A program made the position numbers and the translations under genes. Under the pieces are notes generated by a model, which made no database searches, was not told where the DNA came from, and was given only the letters and a program-made list of their open reading frames with translations. This document shows, in pieces, positions 10,885 to 20,737 of a stretch of 49,017 nucleotides of DNA; within the stretch, counting starts at the first letter, position 1, and the number at the start of each line of letters is the position of its first letter. Origin of the DNA: Chitinophagaceae bacterium. GTDB lineage: Bacteria; Bacteroidota; Bacteroidia; Chitinophagales; Chitinophagaceae. The DNA lies in the NCBI GenBank assembly GCA_026415715.1, contig JAOAGO010000022.1, positions 1-49,017 on the forward strand, given 5' to 3'.

Positions 10885-12144
10885 TTAAAGTTCCAGCAAT
10901 ATTCTGATCGGATCTTTAGCTATCAAAAGTTGTTCCGGATTTTCCAGTAATTCTTTTACCCTCACCAGAAAACTTACCGATTCGCGGCCGTCAATTATTC
11001 TGTGATCATAACTTAAGGCCACGTACATCATCGGCCTGATGACTACCTGGCCGTTGAGGGCTACGGGCCTTTCCTGAATTTTGTGCATGCCCAGGATAGC
11101 GCTTTGCGGAATATTCAGTATCGGTGTGCTCATCAGCGACCCAAACACACCGCCGTTGGTGATGGTGAAGGTTCCGCCGGTGAGTTCTTCGGCCGTAAGT
11201 TTACTCTCTCTGGCTTTGGCAGCCAGCTCGGCCACCTTTTTTTCAATTTCGGCCATGGAGAGGCTTTCCACATTCCGGATGACGGGCACGGTGAGTCCCC
11301 TGGGAGTACTCACGGCAATACTGATATCTGCATAGTCATGATACACGATTTCATCGCCGTCAATGATAGCATTTACGGCCGGCCATTCAGATAATGCAAT
11401 GGCACAGGCTTTGGCAAAAAAACTCATAAAGCCAAGGCCGATACCGTGTTTTTCAGAAAATTTTTCTTTGTAGGTATTTCTGATCTGAAGTATGCGGCTC
11501 ATGTCCACTTCATTAAATGTTGTGAGCATGGCCGTTGTGTTTTTTGCTTCTACCAGCCTTCGGGAAATGGTTTTACGCAGGTTGCTCATCTTTTCTCTTC
11601 GCACTTCCCGGCTGAATAACGGCTGATCGTTGAAAGGTTTTCGCCCGGGATGTTCCAGAGCAGCTAAAACATCCGTTTTCAGAATTTTGCCGGAAGGTCC
11701 GGAAGGAACCACCGTATTCGGGTCAATTTTTTTATCGGCAAGAATGGCAGCGGCAAGCGGACTGGCTTTTACGGAAATGTCTTTTTTTTCAGTTTCCGTG
11801 TTGAGTTCAGCGGTCGCTTTTTTAGTTTGTTTTTTTGTTTTTTCTTTTTTTTCGACCACCTCTTCAGAATCGGTTTGAACGGGATTTCCGTTTTCTGAAG
11901 GGGCAGAAGCCGTATCATCTATGGTTGCCAGTAAATCACCGATTTTCAGCATATCACCTTCCCGAATATCGGCTAGTTTGATAATTCCTGATTTTTCGGC
12001 GTTGACTTCAAACGTGGCTTTTTCACTTTCCAGTTCGGCTATCACTTCATCCTGATGTACGTAGTCTCCGTCTTTTTTATTCCAGCGAAGCAGCGTTACT
12101 TCATTTATGGATTCGCCTACACCGGGCACTTTCACTTCAATCAT
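10885..12144 (-). CDS. sucB: Dihydrolipoyllysine-residue succinyltransferase (E2 of 2-oxoglutarate dehydrogenase)
   Basis: The E2 core of the 2-oxoglutarate dehydrogenase complex transfers the succinyl group from lipoyl-lysine to CoA in the citric acid cycle. The 419-residue protein has one N-terminal lipoyl domain with the lipoylated Lys in [11 protein letters not shown] (Lys42) and a Lys/Thr/Glu-rich linker. It continues with a peripheral-subunit-binding domain ([14 protein letters not shown], then [12 protein letters not shown]) and the catalytic domain, with SYDHRIIDG (His381, Asp385) near the C-terminus. It starts 10 bp after the stop of sucA, so the two form one operon. E3 is not in the window. 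Confidence 0.95.
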   Translation of the reverse strand: MIEVKVPGVGESINEVTLLRWNKKDGDYVHQDEVIAELESEKATFEVNAEKSGIIKLADIREGDMLKIGDLLATIDDTASAPSENGNPVQTDSEEVVEKKEKTKKQTKKATAELNTETEKKDISVKASPLAAAILADKKIDPNTVVPSGPSGKILKTDVLAALEHPGRKPFNDQPLFSREVRREKMSNLRKTISRRLVEAKNTTAMLTTFNEVDMSRILQIRNTYKEKFSEKHGIGLGFMSFFAKACAIALSEWPAVNAIIDGDEIVYHDYADISIAVSTPRGLTVPVIRNVESLSMAEIEKKVAELAAKARESKLTAEELTGGTFTITNGGVFGSLMSTPILNIPQSAILGMHKIQERPVALNGQVVIRPMMYVALSYDHRIIDGRESVSFLVRVKELLENPEQLLIAKDPIRILLEL

Positions 12145-12154
12145 AAATATTTTT

Positions 12155-14935
12155 TTAAATGCTTAATGCGGTTTCAATCAGTTCGGCCTGTTCCTGCAAA
12201 TGAATTTTGTAATGACCGGTGGCCGGTGAGGCTGAAGCCTGCCGGCTTACGATTCCGAAATGGAAATCTTTGAGATTCATTTGCAGATAGCAGGCAGCAC
12301 CCATGTTTAAGGGCTCTTCCTGCACCCAGAACCAGGTTGCTTTTTTATATTTTTCATACACGGATTCCAGTTGTTTCACCGGAAGCGGATACAACTGCTC
12401 CAGCCGGATGATGGCAATATCATCCCGTTTGTCTTTAATTCGTTTTTCATGCAATTCAAAAAATATTTTTCCGGAGCAAAACAACACTTTTGAAATTTTT
12501 TCAGGCACCGCCAGTTCATCATCCAGAACTTCCCGGAAGCTGCCTTCGGTGAATTCATTTAAAGCAGAATATGTATCGGGATGACGAAGATAGGCTTTGG
12601 GAGAAAAATTTAAAAGGGGTTTTCTGAAGGGCCACGCCACCTGCCGGCGCAGTGCATGAAAGTAGTTGGCCGCGGTGGTGATGTTGGTTACCACCATGTT
12701 GAGTTCTGCACAGAGTTGCAAAAAACGTTCTATGCGGGCGCTGCTGTGTTCCGGCCCTTGCCCTTCGTAGCCGTGAGGCAGTAAAAGAGTTACCCCGTTC
12801 ATGCGGTTCCATTTCTGCTCGCCGGCCGAAATGAACTGATCAATGATAATCTGAGCCCCGTTGGCAAAATCGCCAAACTGCGCTTCCCAGATGACCAGTG
12901 CATTGGGATTGGCCAAAGCATAACCATATTCAAATCCCAAAACAGCATATTCACTGAGCAGTGAATTATAAATTCTGAATTTGGCTTTGGCGCCGGGAAT
13001 ATGATTCAGCCGGTTATAGGGCTTGTTGGTTTCTTCATCTCTTAGCTCTGCGTGACGATGCGAAAATGTGCCTCTGCGCACATCCTGACCACTCATCCTG
13101 ACGTCTTTTCCTTCCAGTAATAAAGAACCGAAAGCCAACAGCTCGGCAGTAGCCCAATCTACTTTATTTTCCGTTTGAAACAGACGAACTTTATCCTGCA
13201 AAATTTTTTCTACTTTACGAAGAGGCTTAAAGTCTGCCGGCCACTTCATGATGGCGTCAAATACCGTCAAAAACTGTTCTTTAGTTATTGCCGTTACGGG
13301 AGATTTTTCAAAATCTTCGGGTGTGGCTTTACGCAGTTTTTTCCATTCCAGTTCGGGTGGTTGATAGTGATAAGGGAGCGGATTTTGTTTTACTTCGTTT
13401 AATCGTTCCTGTAAGTCTTCCCAGAATTTTTTTTCCATTTCTTTTGCCAGGCTCTGGGCCTCATCATCTCCGTTTTCAAGCAGATACCTGACATATACTT
13501 CCCGGGGATTAGGATGTTTATCTATCAGGGCGTAAAGGTGCGGTTGGGTAAATTTCGGATCATCGCCTTCGTTGTGGCCATGACGTCGGTAACACACCAT
13601 GTCAATAAATACATCCGAGTGAAACTCCTGTCGGTAACGGGTAGCGATTTCTACGCATTTTACTACAGCTTCGGGGTCATCGCCGTTCACATGAAATACC
13701 GGCGCCTGAATGGCGGCAGCCAGCGAAGTACAGTAGTCAGAACTTCGGGCATCATCAAAATCTGTGGTGAAACCGATTTGGTTGTTGATTACAAAATGGA
13801 TGGTACCGCCTGTATAATATCCTTTCAGATAGCTCATCTGAATCAGTTCATAAACAATTCCCTGCCCGGCAATGGAAGCGTCTCCATGAATCAGTATCGG
13901 AAGAATTTTATCAAACTCGCTTTGATACATTACATCGGCTTTAGCCCGCGCAAATCCGGCAACAACGGGATTTACGGCTTCCAGATGAGAAGGGTTGGGC
14001 ATGAGCTTTAGATGAATTTTTTTGTTTTCCGGGGTAACAATTTCACTGCCGAAACCCAAGTGATATTTCACATCGCCGCTGCCCATGGTTTGATCCATCT
14101 TGCTGACGCCTTCAAATTCGCTGAAGATTTGTTCATATGTTTTGCCGAGAATGTTAGCCAGAACATTCAATCGTCCCCGGTGCGCCATGCCGATAACCAC
14201 CTCATGTACATCATTTTGCGCAGCCGTGTTAATGATGGCGTCCAAAGCCGGTATGGTGGTTTCGCCTCCTTCCAGCGAAAATCGTTTCTGGCCTACGTAT
14301 TTTGTATGCAGAAATTTCTCAAAGATGACTCCCTGATTCAATTTTTCAAGAATTCTTCGCCTTTTTTCCAGGGGCAAGGGCTCCTGCATGGTTTGTTCTA
14401 TGGCATGGGTAAGCCAATCAATTTTTTTCTGGTCGCTGATGTATTTGAATTCAATGCCTACGTGATGAGCGTAGCATTTTTCCAGAAAGGTCAGAATATT
14501 TCGCAGCGTGGTTTTGCCAAGACCGATCATGTGTCCGGTCAGAAATTCAGAGTCCAGGTCATTTTCGGAAAAACCGAAAAAAGATAATTCCAGATTTGCA
14601 CCCCGATCTTTTCGTTTTCGTATGGGATTTGTTTTGGCAATGAGATGTCCTTTATTGCGATATCCCAGAATTAAGCGATATACATTCAGTTCTTTTTTTA
14701 ACTGGTCAAACGTCAGTTCATCGCTTGTCCTTTCACTCAGGTGTTCCGTGACTTTTGGCACTTCGGCAGTGCCGGCGGGCTTTCCGTTTTGTAAGGCATA
14801 GTTTATGGCAAAATCAAAACCTTCAAAAAATTTCTTCAGGTCAGGATCAACGCTGTCGGGATTTTGCAGATAATCTTTGTACAAACTTTCAATATACGCA
14901 GGGGATGAACCGGTTATATACGAAAAATCCTTCAT
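12155..14935 (-). CDS. sucA: 2-oxoglutarate dehydrogenase E1 component
   Basis: This thiamine-diphosphate-dependent decarboxylase supplies the succinyl group to the E2 encoded next to it. About 926 residues, close to the 933 of E. coli. Visible blocks include the N-terminal [17 protein letters not shown] segment, which is characteristic of OdhA/Suc[12 protein letters not shown], and the ThDP-binding region [12 protein letters not shown] near residue 415. The C-terminal transketolase-like half contains [29 protein letters not shown] at 14935 is preferred over an ATG 9 bp upstream because this N-terminus matches the family. Two one-mismatch -7 candidates lie on the minus strand near 14971-14989, too weak to choose between. 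Confidence 0.96.
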   Translation of the reverse strand: MKDFSYITGSSPAYIESLYKDYLQNPDSVDPDLKKFFEGFDFAINYALQNGKPAGTAEVPKVTEHLSERTSDELTFDQLKKELNVYRLILGYRNKGHLIAKTNPIRKRKDRGANLELSFFGFSENDLDSEFLTGHMIGLGKTTLRNILTFLEKCYAHHVGIEFKYISDQKKIDWLTHAIEQTMQEPLPLEKRRRILEKLNQGVIFEKFLHTKYVGQKRFSLEGGETTIPALDAIINTAAQNDVHEVVIGMAHRGRLNVLANILGKTYEQIFSEFEGVSKMDQTMGSGDVKYHLGFGSEIVTPENKKIHLKLMPNPSHLEAVNPVVAGFARAKADVMYQSEFDKILPILIHGDASIAGQGIVYELIQMSYLKGYYTGGTIHFVINNQIGFTTDFDDARSSDYCTSLAAAIQAPVFHVNGDDPEAVVKCVEIATRYRQEFHSDVFIDMVCYRRHGHNEGDDPKFTQPHLYALIDKHPNPREVYVRYLLENGDDEAQSLAKEMEKKFWEDLQERLNEVKQNPLPYHYQPPELEWKKLRKATPEDFEKSPVTAITKEQFLTVFDAIMKWPADFKPLRKVEKILQDKVRLFQTENKVDWATAELLAFGSLLLEGKDVRMSGQDVRRGTFSHRHAELRDEETNKPYNRLNHIPGAKAKFRIYNSLLSEYAVLGFEYGYALANPNALVIWEAQFGDFANGAQIIIDQFISAGEQKWNRMNGVTLLLPHGYEGQGPEHSSARIERFLQLCAELNMVVTNITTAANYFHALRRQVAWPFRKPLLNFSPKAYLRHPDTYSALNEFTEGSFREVLDDELAVPEKISKVLFCSGKIFFELHEKRIKDKRDDIAIIRLEQLYPLPVKQLESVYEKYKKATWFWVQEEPLNMGAACYLQMNLKDFHFGIVSRQASASPATGHYKIHLQEQAELIETALSI

Positions 14936-15092
14936 GAAAATCAATTATCAGGGAGATGGTAAGCCGTGTGCAAATATCGTTCAAATTGAATAAAATCTTT
15001 ATTAAAAAACGTAAAAATCGCCCCATAGTTGGGCCAATAGATTTGATTTTACTTTTTTTACCCTGATATTAAACGTTTCTTTTTTTAAATTT

Positions 15093-15124
15093 TTTGACAA
15101 TTCAGTCAGAATGGCTTACCTTTG
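15093..15124 (+). promoter_or_regulatory. Bacteroidota housekeeping promoter of rpsT
   Basis: A -33 TTTG (15093-15096) and a perfect -7 TACCTTTG (15117-15124) are separated by 20 bp, the textbook Bacteroidota sigma-A arrangement. The rpsT ATG follows 18 bp after the -7 element, so the leader is very short. Confidence 0.8.
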
Positions 15125-15142
15125 CAAACTCAAAAATTTAGA

Positions 15143-15403
15143 ATGGCTAATCATAAAGCAACCAAAAAAGATACCCGACAGTCTGCCCGAAGGAGGGAGC
15201 GCAACCGGTATTATGCCAAAACAACCCGGAATGCCATCAGAGACCTGAAAAATATGAGCGGTAAGGAAATGGCAGAAAAACTTCCTGAGGTAGTATCTAT
15301 GATAGATAAGTTGTGTAAACGCGGGGTAATTCATAAAAATAAAGCATCCAACCTCAAATCAAAGCTGGCCAGGAAGGTTAAAGCGGCTAACGGCATAATG
15401 TAA
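15143..15403 (+). CDS. rpsT: 30S ribosomal protein S20
   Basis: This small basic protein binds 16S rRNA early in assembly of the 30S subunit. The 86-residue product starts MANHKATKKD and has the two long helices of S20 with many Arg and Lys (RQSARRRERNR; KASNLKSKLARKVKAA). The start is fixed by the family N-terminus and by the promoter ending at 15124, which excludes an upstream in-frame codon. Monocistronic: a strong terminator follows. Confidence 0.96.
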   Translation: MANHKATKKDTRQSARRRERNRYYAKTTRNAIRDLKNMSGKEMAEKLPEVVSMIDKLCKRGVIHKNKASNLKSKLARKVKAANGIM

Positions 15404-15431
15404 AAATCTTTTAAACGGGTTATTTTAACAG

Positions 15432-15462
15432 GCCTGAATATCACATTCAGGCTTTTGTTTTT
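15432..15462 (+). terminator. Intrinsic terminator after rpsT
   Basis: GCCTGAAT (15432-15439) pairs perfectly with ATTCAGGC (15445-15452) over a 5-nt loop and is followed by a T-rich tract. The next gene starts 38 bp later; TACCTTGC near 15468 could be its degenerate -7 element. Confidence 0.9.
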
Positions 15463-15499
15463 TATTTTACCTTGCCTTTTAACGAAGAAAAATTTTCTT

Positions 15500-18067
15500 A
15501 TGCGTAAGGTTTATTTATTCTTTTCAGTACTATTTATAATTTGTCATATTTCGAATGCTCAGCATCCGGAATATTATCTTCCCAGGCAGGTCAATTACAA
15601 TCCGTCAGTTCCCCGGCCCAAAGATGTGATATTTCATGAGGTAGGTGAATGGCATGTGACGCATGACCGGCTGGTTCAATATATGAAGGCGCTTGCCGCC
15701 GCCGTTCCCTCACGGATAAAATTGGAGAATATTGGTTTCACGTATGAAGGGAGGCCGCAAATTCTGTTAATCATCACATCCCCGTCAAATCATAGCCGGC
15801 TTGAGGAAATCAGGCAGGAGCATTTACAGCTTTGTGACCCGGAACGTTCTTCTGCCTTAAATATTGAAAATATGCCTGTAGTGGTTTGGATTGGCAATTC
15901 CATTCATGGCAATGAATCAAGCGGTTCAAATGCGGCCTTGCTTACCGCGTATCATCTTGCCGCTGCCCAGGGGCCGGATATAGAAGATTTGCTTCAGAAA
16001 ACCGTTATAATTTTGGATCCTTGCTTTAATCCTGATGGTTTACAGCGATTTTCCACATGGGTGAATCAACATAAAAGCAAAACGCCGGTCAGCGATCCGA
16101 ATCACCGGGAATTTCAGGAAGTATGGCCCGGCGGCCGATTTAATCATTACTGGTTTGACCTGAACCGTGACTGGTTACCTGCCGTTCATACAGAAACCCG
16201 GAATCGCCTGATCTGGTATCACCGATGGAAGCCCAATGTGCTTACAGATCATCATGAACAATCTTCCAATGCCACATTTTTTTTCCAGCCGGGAGTTCCA
16301 TCCCGTGTGCATCCGCTCACCTCTGAAAAAAACCAGGAGCTCACGGCACGTTTAGCCCGTTTTCATGCCCGCTATCTTGACAGTATCGGCACCTATTATT
16401 TTACCAAAGAAAATTATGATGATTTTTACTACGGCAAAGGATCAACGTATCCCGATATCAACGGGGGTGTCGGCATTTTGTTTGAACAGGCCAGTTCGAG
16501 AGGACATGTGCAACAAACCACTAACGGATTGTTGAGTTTTCCCTACACCATACGAAATCAGTTTGTCACTTCTTTATCTACGCTGGAAGGAGCAAGAGCG
16601 TTGAGAAAAGAGCTTCTCGAATGGCAGAGAACGTTCTATAAAAAATCAGTTCAAACACAGCCATCCGCACCGGCCGGTTATGTATTTGGTGATCCAAACG
16701 ATGAGACAAAGACCAGAATGTTTGTGAATTTACTACTTCGCCACCAAATTGAGGTGAAGGAACTTCCTGAAAACCGAACGGATCCGGACTGGCCTAAAGG
16801 AAAAGCCTATTTTGTTTCCCTTCAGCAACCACAGCGTGTACTGATTCAGGCTATTTTTGAAAACGTTCCGGAATACAGGGATAGTTTGTTTTATGACATC
16901 ACGGCATGGAATTTACCTTTAGCATACGGCCTTTCATATAAACCGGTTGTAGCTTCCCGTATTCCCGCTACAGCGCGAACAGTGAGTGAAATGGCTGAAA
17001 AGGAAGGAAAGTTTTATGGCGCTCAGTCGGAATACGGTTATTTAATTAGCTGGAACGATTATTATGCACCGGCCGCCTTGTATTATTTACTCAATCAAGG
17101 TTTGTTGGTAAAAGTTTCTACCCGGCCATTTGAAACACAAACTACGGAAGGAATTTTACAATTCAACCCGGGTACTTTGTTGATTCCCGTAACTATGCAA
17201 ACTACCGGTTCTGATGAAATTTACCGGTTATTGAATAATGCCGTAAAACTTTTTGGAGTTAAAATTTACAGTTTGAGCGGCGGGTCGGCCGTATCGGGAA
17301 CCGATTTAGGGAGCAGTCGTTTTGTTACGGTTACCCGACCCACAGTGGCCTTGTTAGCAGGTGCCGGCATAAACCCAACCGATGCGGGTGAGATATGGTT
17401 TTTGTTAGATCAGCATATGCAAATTCCCTGCACCCTTCTTGAGCCTTCGGTGTTTAACCGGACCGATATCAGCAAATACAATACATTGATTTTACCGGGA
17501 GGAAACTACAATGAGCTCAACAAAGACAAACTGAAAACATGGATTCAAAACGGCGGTACACTGATTGCATTGGAAGAAGCGGTAAACTGGGTTGCACAGA
17601 ATGGAATCAGCGACATAAAATTCAAAAAACCAAAACCGGCGGTAGATAGTACTACGGTTTTATCTTATGCAGAACGGGAAAACATAGAAGGTGCACAGCA
17701 AATGAACGGTGCCATACTGGAAGCAGAAACCGATTTAACTCATCCGCTGGCTTTCGGATATCACAAAAAAACCGTTAGTTTGTTTAAAGCGAATAAAATA
17801 TTTCCTGAAAAAAGCAAAAATCCTTACGCCAATCCCTTCCGTTACGGGGTAAAGCCCCTGCAAAGCGGATGGGTAAGCAAGGAAAATCTGGAAGCCATCC
17901 GAAACACTGCTGCAGTAATTGTTAGCGCTGTAGGATCGGGCCGTGTTATCCATATTTCAGATAATCCTAACTTCAGAGGGTTTTGGCTCGGGGGAACCAA
18001 ATTATTTATGAATGCGGTTTTGCTGAGCCGTGTCATTGAAGCGGCCAGCGCCAGAACAGAGGAATGA
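15500..18067 (+). CDS. Large secreted M14 zinc carboxypeptidase
   Basis: This is an exported metallopeptidase of 855 residues. A signal peptide (MRKVYLFFSVLFIICHISNA) is followed by the M14 domain: zinc motif HGNESSG (HxxE), NPDGLQRFSTW, the FDLNRDWL loop, the third zinc ligand in TDHHEQSSN, and the probable catalytic Glu in GVGILFEQASSRGH. The C-terminal third looks like a class I glutamine-amidotransferase-like or ThuA-like fold (LILPGGNYNEL; GGTLIALEEAVNW), an arrangement I know from Bacteroidota M14 proteins of unknown substrate. The start is chosen for the signal peptide; an ATG 45 bp upstream adds residues that overlap the terminator region. Paralogous in fold to the peptidase at 2954 but not close in sequence. 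Confidence 0.87.
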   Translation: MRKVYLFFSVLFIICHISNAQHPEYYLPRQVNYNPSVPRPKDVIFHEVGEWHVTHDRLVQYMKALAAAVPSRIKLENIGFTYEGRPQILLIITSPSNHSRLEEIRQEHLQLCDPERSSALNIENMPVVVWIGNSIHGNESSGSNAALLTAYHLAAAQGPDIEDLLQKTVIILDPCFNPDGLQRFSTWVNQHKSKTPVSDPNHREFQEVWPGGRFNHYWFDLNRDWLPAVHTETRNRLIWYHRWKPNVLTDHHEQSSNATFFFQPGVPSRVHPLTSEKNQELTARLARFHARYLDSIGTYYFTKENYDDFYYGKGSTYPDINGGVGILFEQASSRGHVQQTTNGLLSFPYTIRNQFVTSLSTLEGARALRKELLEWQRTFYKKSVQTQPSAPAGYVFGDPNDETKTRMFVNLLLRHQIEVKELPENRTDPDWPKGKAYFVSLQQPQRVLIQAIFENVPEYRDSLFYDITAWNLPLAYGLSYKPVVASRIPATARTVSEMAEKEGKFYGAQSEYGYLISWNDYYAPAALYYLLNQGLLVKVSTRPFETQTTEGILQFNPGTLLIPVTMQTTGSDEIYRLLNNAVKLFGVKIYSLSGGSAVSGTDLGSSRFVTVTRPTVALLAGAGINPTDAGEIWFLLDQHMQIPCTLLEPSVFNRTDISKYNTLILPGGNYNELNKDKLKTWIQNGGTLIALEEAVNWVAQNGISDIKFKKPKPAVDSTTVLSYAERENIEGAQQMNGAILEAETDLTHPLAFGYHKKTVSLFKANKIFPEKSKNPYANPFRYGVKPLQSGWVSKENLEAIRNTAAVIVSAVGSGRVIHISDNPNFRGFWLGGTKLFMNAVLLSRVIEAASARTEE

Positions 18068-18153
18068 TTTATCTGAAAGAAAACCATCCGGCAAGTGTGA
18101 TTCAGAATTTCAACTTAACTTGCCATGTTTGTAAAACTTAAAATTAAACTACT

Positions 18154-18582
18154 ATGATTAAAATGCAGGTAATCGGCAATCTTGGCCGGGATTGTGTCGT
18201 AAATCCAGTAGGCGGTAAAAATGTAATTAATTTTTCGGTAGCCCATACTGAAAAATACAAAGACCATCAGGGAAATATGCAGGAAAAAACTACGTGGGTG
18301 GAGTGTTCTTACTGGGTTGACAAAACGGGTATTTCACAATATCTAACAAAAGGGAAACAGGTATATGTAGAAGGAATACCCGATGTGAGAACTTATCAGA
18401 AAAACGACGGTACAACCGGAGTATCCCTGACGCTCAGGGTGCGGGATATCAGATTACTGGGAGGAAGAGGGGATCAACCTTTAAGTGAAAGCCCTGCGCA
18501 GGAACCGGTTGCAGCATCCGTGTCTTCCCCCGTTTCAGACAAAAGTGATATTCAGGAATTTGCTGACGATCTGCCTTTCTGA
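18154..18582 (+). CDS. ssb: Single-stranded DNA-binding protein
   Basis: SSB coats single-stranded DNA during replication, repair and recombination and recruits partner proteins through its tail. The 142-residue product has an N-terminal OB-fold of about 105 residues (MQVIGNLGRD; NFSVAHTEKY; the Trp-containing TTWVECSYW), a short flexible linker, and the acidic tip FADDLPF, which is the partner-binding peptide of the family. Length is on the short side but normal for Bacteroidota, many of which encode several SSBs. It stands alone. The 172-bp gap to murF contains no gene. Confidence 0.94.
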   Translation: MIKMQVIGNLGRDCVVNPVGGKNVINFSVAHTEKYKDHQGNMQEKTTWVECSYWVDKTGISQYLTKGKQVYVEGIPDVRTYQKNDGTTGVSLTLRVRDIRLLGGRGDQPLSESPAQEPVAASVSSPVSDKSDIQEFADDLPF

Positions 18583-18754
18583 ATTTGAGGCATAGGAGAT
18601 ATACTTTGTAGAAACAGCCTGCTTTCGGGGATATTAATGTACCGTTTTTTAAAATGTTACAGAAAATTTCCGGCCTGTTTTCGTAAATAATGCATGATGC
18701 ATTCAGGTCAGGCCGGCTGGTAAATTTTATATTCTGTATTTTCAGAAAAGAGAC

Positions 18755-20038
18755 ATGAACACAGAGCAGCTTTATTTGCTCTACAAAGAACACCCTTCGG
18801 TATGTATTGATTCCAGAAAGGTACAGCCCGGCGACCTTTTTTTTGCTTTACGCGGCGAACGGGCAGATGGAAATACATTTGCCGGGCAGGCCCTGGAAGC
18901 CGGCGCCGCCGCTGCAGTGATTGATCATCCGGATTATCACATTCCGGGAAAAACCATATTAGTTGAAAATACGCTGAAGGCGCTTCAGGATTTAGCAACC
19001 TGTCACAGAAAACAATTTTCCATTCCTTTTCTGGCCATAGGGGGAAGCAATGGTAAAACCACGACAAAAGAATTAATTCATGCCGTGCTTTCCACTCAAT
19101 TCAAAACCTACACAACACCGGGAAATTTGAACAATCATATTGGCATTCCGCTCACGCTGCTCCGAATCCGAGACGACGCCGAAATGGCAGTTGTAGAAAT
19201 GGGAGCCAATCATCTGAATGAGATTACATTTTATTGCAGCATGGCGCAGCCTACTCACGGCCTGATCACGAACTGCGGCAAAGATCATCTGGAAGGATTT
19301 GGCAGCGAAGAAGGCGTAAAAAAAGCTAACGGAGAATTGTTTGATTATTTAAAGACTCACCAGGGTGTTGCCTTTGTGATGAACGATTATGATTATCTTG
19401 TTCAGATGAGCCGGGGAATTGAATCGGTGTTTTCTTATGGCACGAAAGAAGCTGATATTGTTGGCAAAGTTTCGGAAAGCGACTTGTTTTTACATGTGGA
19501 AATAGAAAAAGGGGGTGAAATAAAAAAAATTCAGACCAGACTCATCGGAGAATTTAATTTGCCGAATGTGTTGGCTGCTGTGGCCGTGGGCAAATATTTT
19601 CGGATAACTGATGAAAACATAAAAAATGCTATTGAAGGATATACACCTGCCAACAACCGCTCGCAACTGGTAATACGGGGGTCCAACACTTTCATTCTGG
19701 ATGCCTACAATGCAAATCCTTCCAGTATGAAAGAGGCCATTGAAAGTTTTGCCCGTATGAAAGCTTCCAGAAAAGTGGTTATGCTGGGCGCTATGGCCGA
19801 ACTCGGCGATTACAGCATAGCAGAACATCAGCAAATTGTGAATTTATTGCAGCAATATACATGGGATGCGGTAGTATTGGTGGGGGGCGATTTTTCCAAA
19901 ACCACACATCCTTTTTTATACTTTGATACAGCACAGGAAGCCAGAAAATGGCTCAATGAAAAAAAACCGGAAAATGCTTTTATTTTGTTAAAAGGAAGTC
20001 GTACCGCTGCGATGGAAACTGTACTTACGGAAGAATAA
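18755..20038 (+). CDS. murF: UDP-N-acetylmuramoyl-tripeptide--D-alanyl-D-alanine ligase
   Basis: MurF adds D-Ala-D-Ala to the UDP-MurNAc-tripeptide, the last cytoplasmic step in building the peptidoglycan monomer. The 427-residue protein shows an N-terminal uridine-binding domain (IDSRKVQPGDLFFAL), the Mur-ligase P-loop GGSNGKTTT (residues 96-104), the TTPGNLNNHIGIPLTLL block, the ATPase-domain EMGANHLNEI and the C-terminal ligand domain (ILDAYNANPSSM, then VMLGAMAELGDYS). It is isolated from the dcw cluster, as is common in Bacteroidota. The Crp/Fnr gene begins 11 bp after its stop, so read-through is likely. Confidence 0.96.
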   Translation: MNTEQLYLLYKEHPSVCIDSRKVQPGDLFFALRGERADGNTFAGQALEAGAAAAVIDHPDYHIPGKTILVENTLKALQDLATCHRKQFSIPFLAIGGSNGKTTTKELIHAVLSTQFKTYTTPGNLNNHIGIPLTLLRIRDDAEMAVVEMGANHLNEITFYCSMAQPTHGLITNCGKDHLEGFGSEEGVKKANGELFDYLKTHQGVAFVMNDYDYLVQMSRGIESVFSYGTKEADIVGKVSESDLFLHVEIEKGGEIKKIQTRLIGEFNLPNVLAAVAVGKYFRITDENIKNAIEGYTPANNRSQLVIRGSNTFILDAYNANPSSMKEAIESFARMKASRKVVMLGAMAELGDYSIAEHQQIVNLLQQYTWDAVVLVGGDFSKTTHPFLYFDTAQEARKWLNEKKPENAFILLKGSRTAAMETVLTEE

Positions 20039-20049
20039 AAGCCGCAATT

Positions 20050-20673
20050 ATGAACTGGAAAGAAAAATTTCCGCACTTTGAACCCGAATTGACGGAACTT
20101 ATAGAAAGAGAAGGGGTATTTAAAACATTCAGAGCAGGAGATATCATCATGCGGACAGGCCAGTATATCAAGTCTACCGTACTGGTGCTGGAAGGACGGA
20201 TAAAAATTTACAGGGAAAATCCCGACGGGGGAGAATTTCTGATGTATTATCTGGGCCCGGGTCAGGCTTGTGCCGTTTCTATGATTTGCGCCATACAATC
20301 GGCCACCAGCGAGGTTATGGCCAAGGCAGAAGAAGAAACGGAAGTGCTGATGATTCCTGTGCATCTGATGGACGATCTGATGAAGGAATATAAAAGCTGG
20401 CATCAGTTTGTCATTCAAACCTACAGAAGCCGATTTGACGAATTATTGTCTGTTATAGATAATATTGCGTTTCACAATATGGATGAGCGGCTTGAGTTTT
20501 ATCTGAAACGTCACGTTTCAGTATCCGGAAAAAAAACTATACAGGTTTCACATCAGCAGATAGCGGATGATTTAAACAGTTCCCGTGAAGTGATATCCCG
20601 ATTGCTCAAAAAAATGGAACAACAAAATAAAGTGAAATTGCATCGTAACATGATAGAATGGACCGAAGCGTAA
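20050..20673 (+). CDS. Crp/Fnr-family transcriptional regulator, likely master of the sulfur island
   Basis: A 207-residue regulator with an N-terminal cyclic-nucleotide-like beta-roll (residues 25-115, containing VLEGRIKIYREN and YYLGPGQAC), a dimerisation helix, and a C-terminal winged helix (residues 160-207). The recognition helix reads NSSREVISRLLKKME. Arg179, Glu180 and Arg184 align with Arg180, Glu181 and Arg185 of E. coli CRP, which contact TGTGA. Two cysteines, Cys74 and Cys80, lie in the region corresponding to the CRP ligand pocket, and the classic cAMP-binding signature is absent. It has no N-terminal four-Cys cluster like Fnr. It directly precedes tauE and the sulfur genes, whose promoters carry TGTGA palindromes. 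Redox or persulfide sensing through the two cysteines is inference only. Confidence 0.9.
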   Translation: MNWKEKFPHFEPELTELIEREGVFKTFRAGDIIMRTGQYIKSTVLVLEGRIKIYRENPDGGEFLMYYLGPGQACAVSMICAIQSATSEVMAKAEEETEVLMIPVHLMDDLMKEYKSWHQFVIQTYRSRFDELLSVIDNIAFHNMDERLEFYLKRHVSVSGKKTIQVSHQQIADDLNSSREVISRLLKKMEQQNKVKLHRNMIEWTEA

Positions 20674-20676
20674 CCC

Positions 20677-20692
20677 TGTGATTTGAGTCACT
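20677..20692 (+). promoter_or_regulatory. Crp-like operator 1, before tauE
   Basis: TGTGATTTGAGTCACT is a TGTGA-N6-TCACT palindrome. Its centre (20684.5) lies 33 bp upstream of the centre of TAATCTTG (20714-20721), a -7 element with one mismatch. It begins 3 bp after the Crp/Fnr stop codon. The spacing fits a class II activator site near -41. Confidence 0.75.
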
Positions 20693-20737
20693 GTAAACCC
20701 GCTGCAAGCAGCCTAATCTTGCAGAAAATTTTCCAAC

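Noticed and set aside
12303-14937. Many frames antisense to sucA, up to 191 codons
   Set aside because: Shadow frames of a well-conserved gene; composition is that of the opposite strand and no family match is seen.
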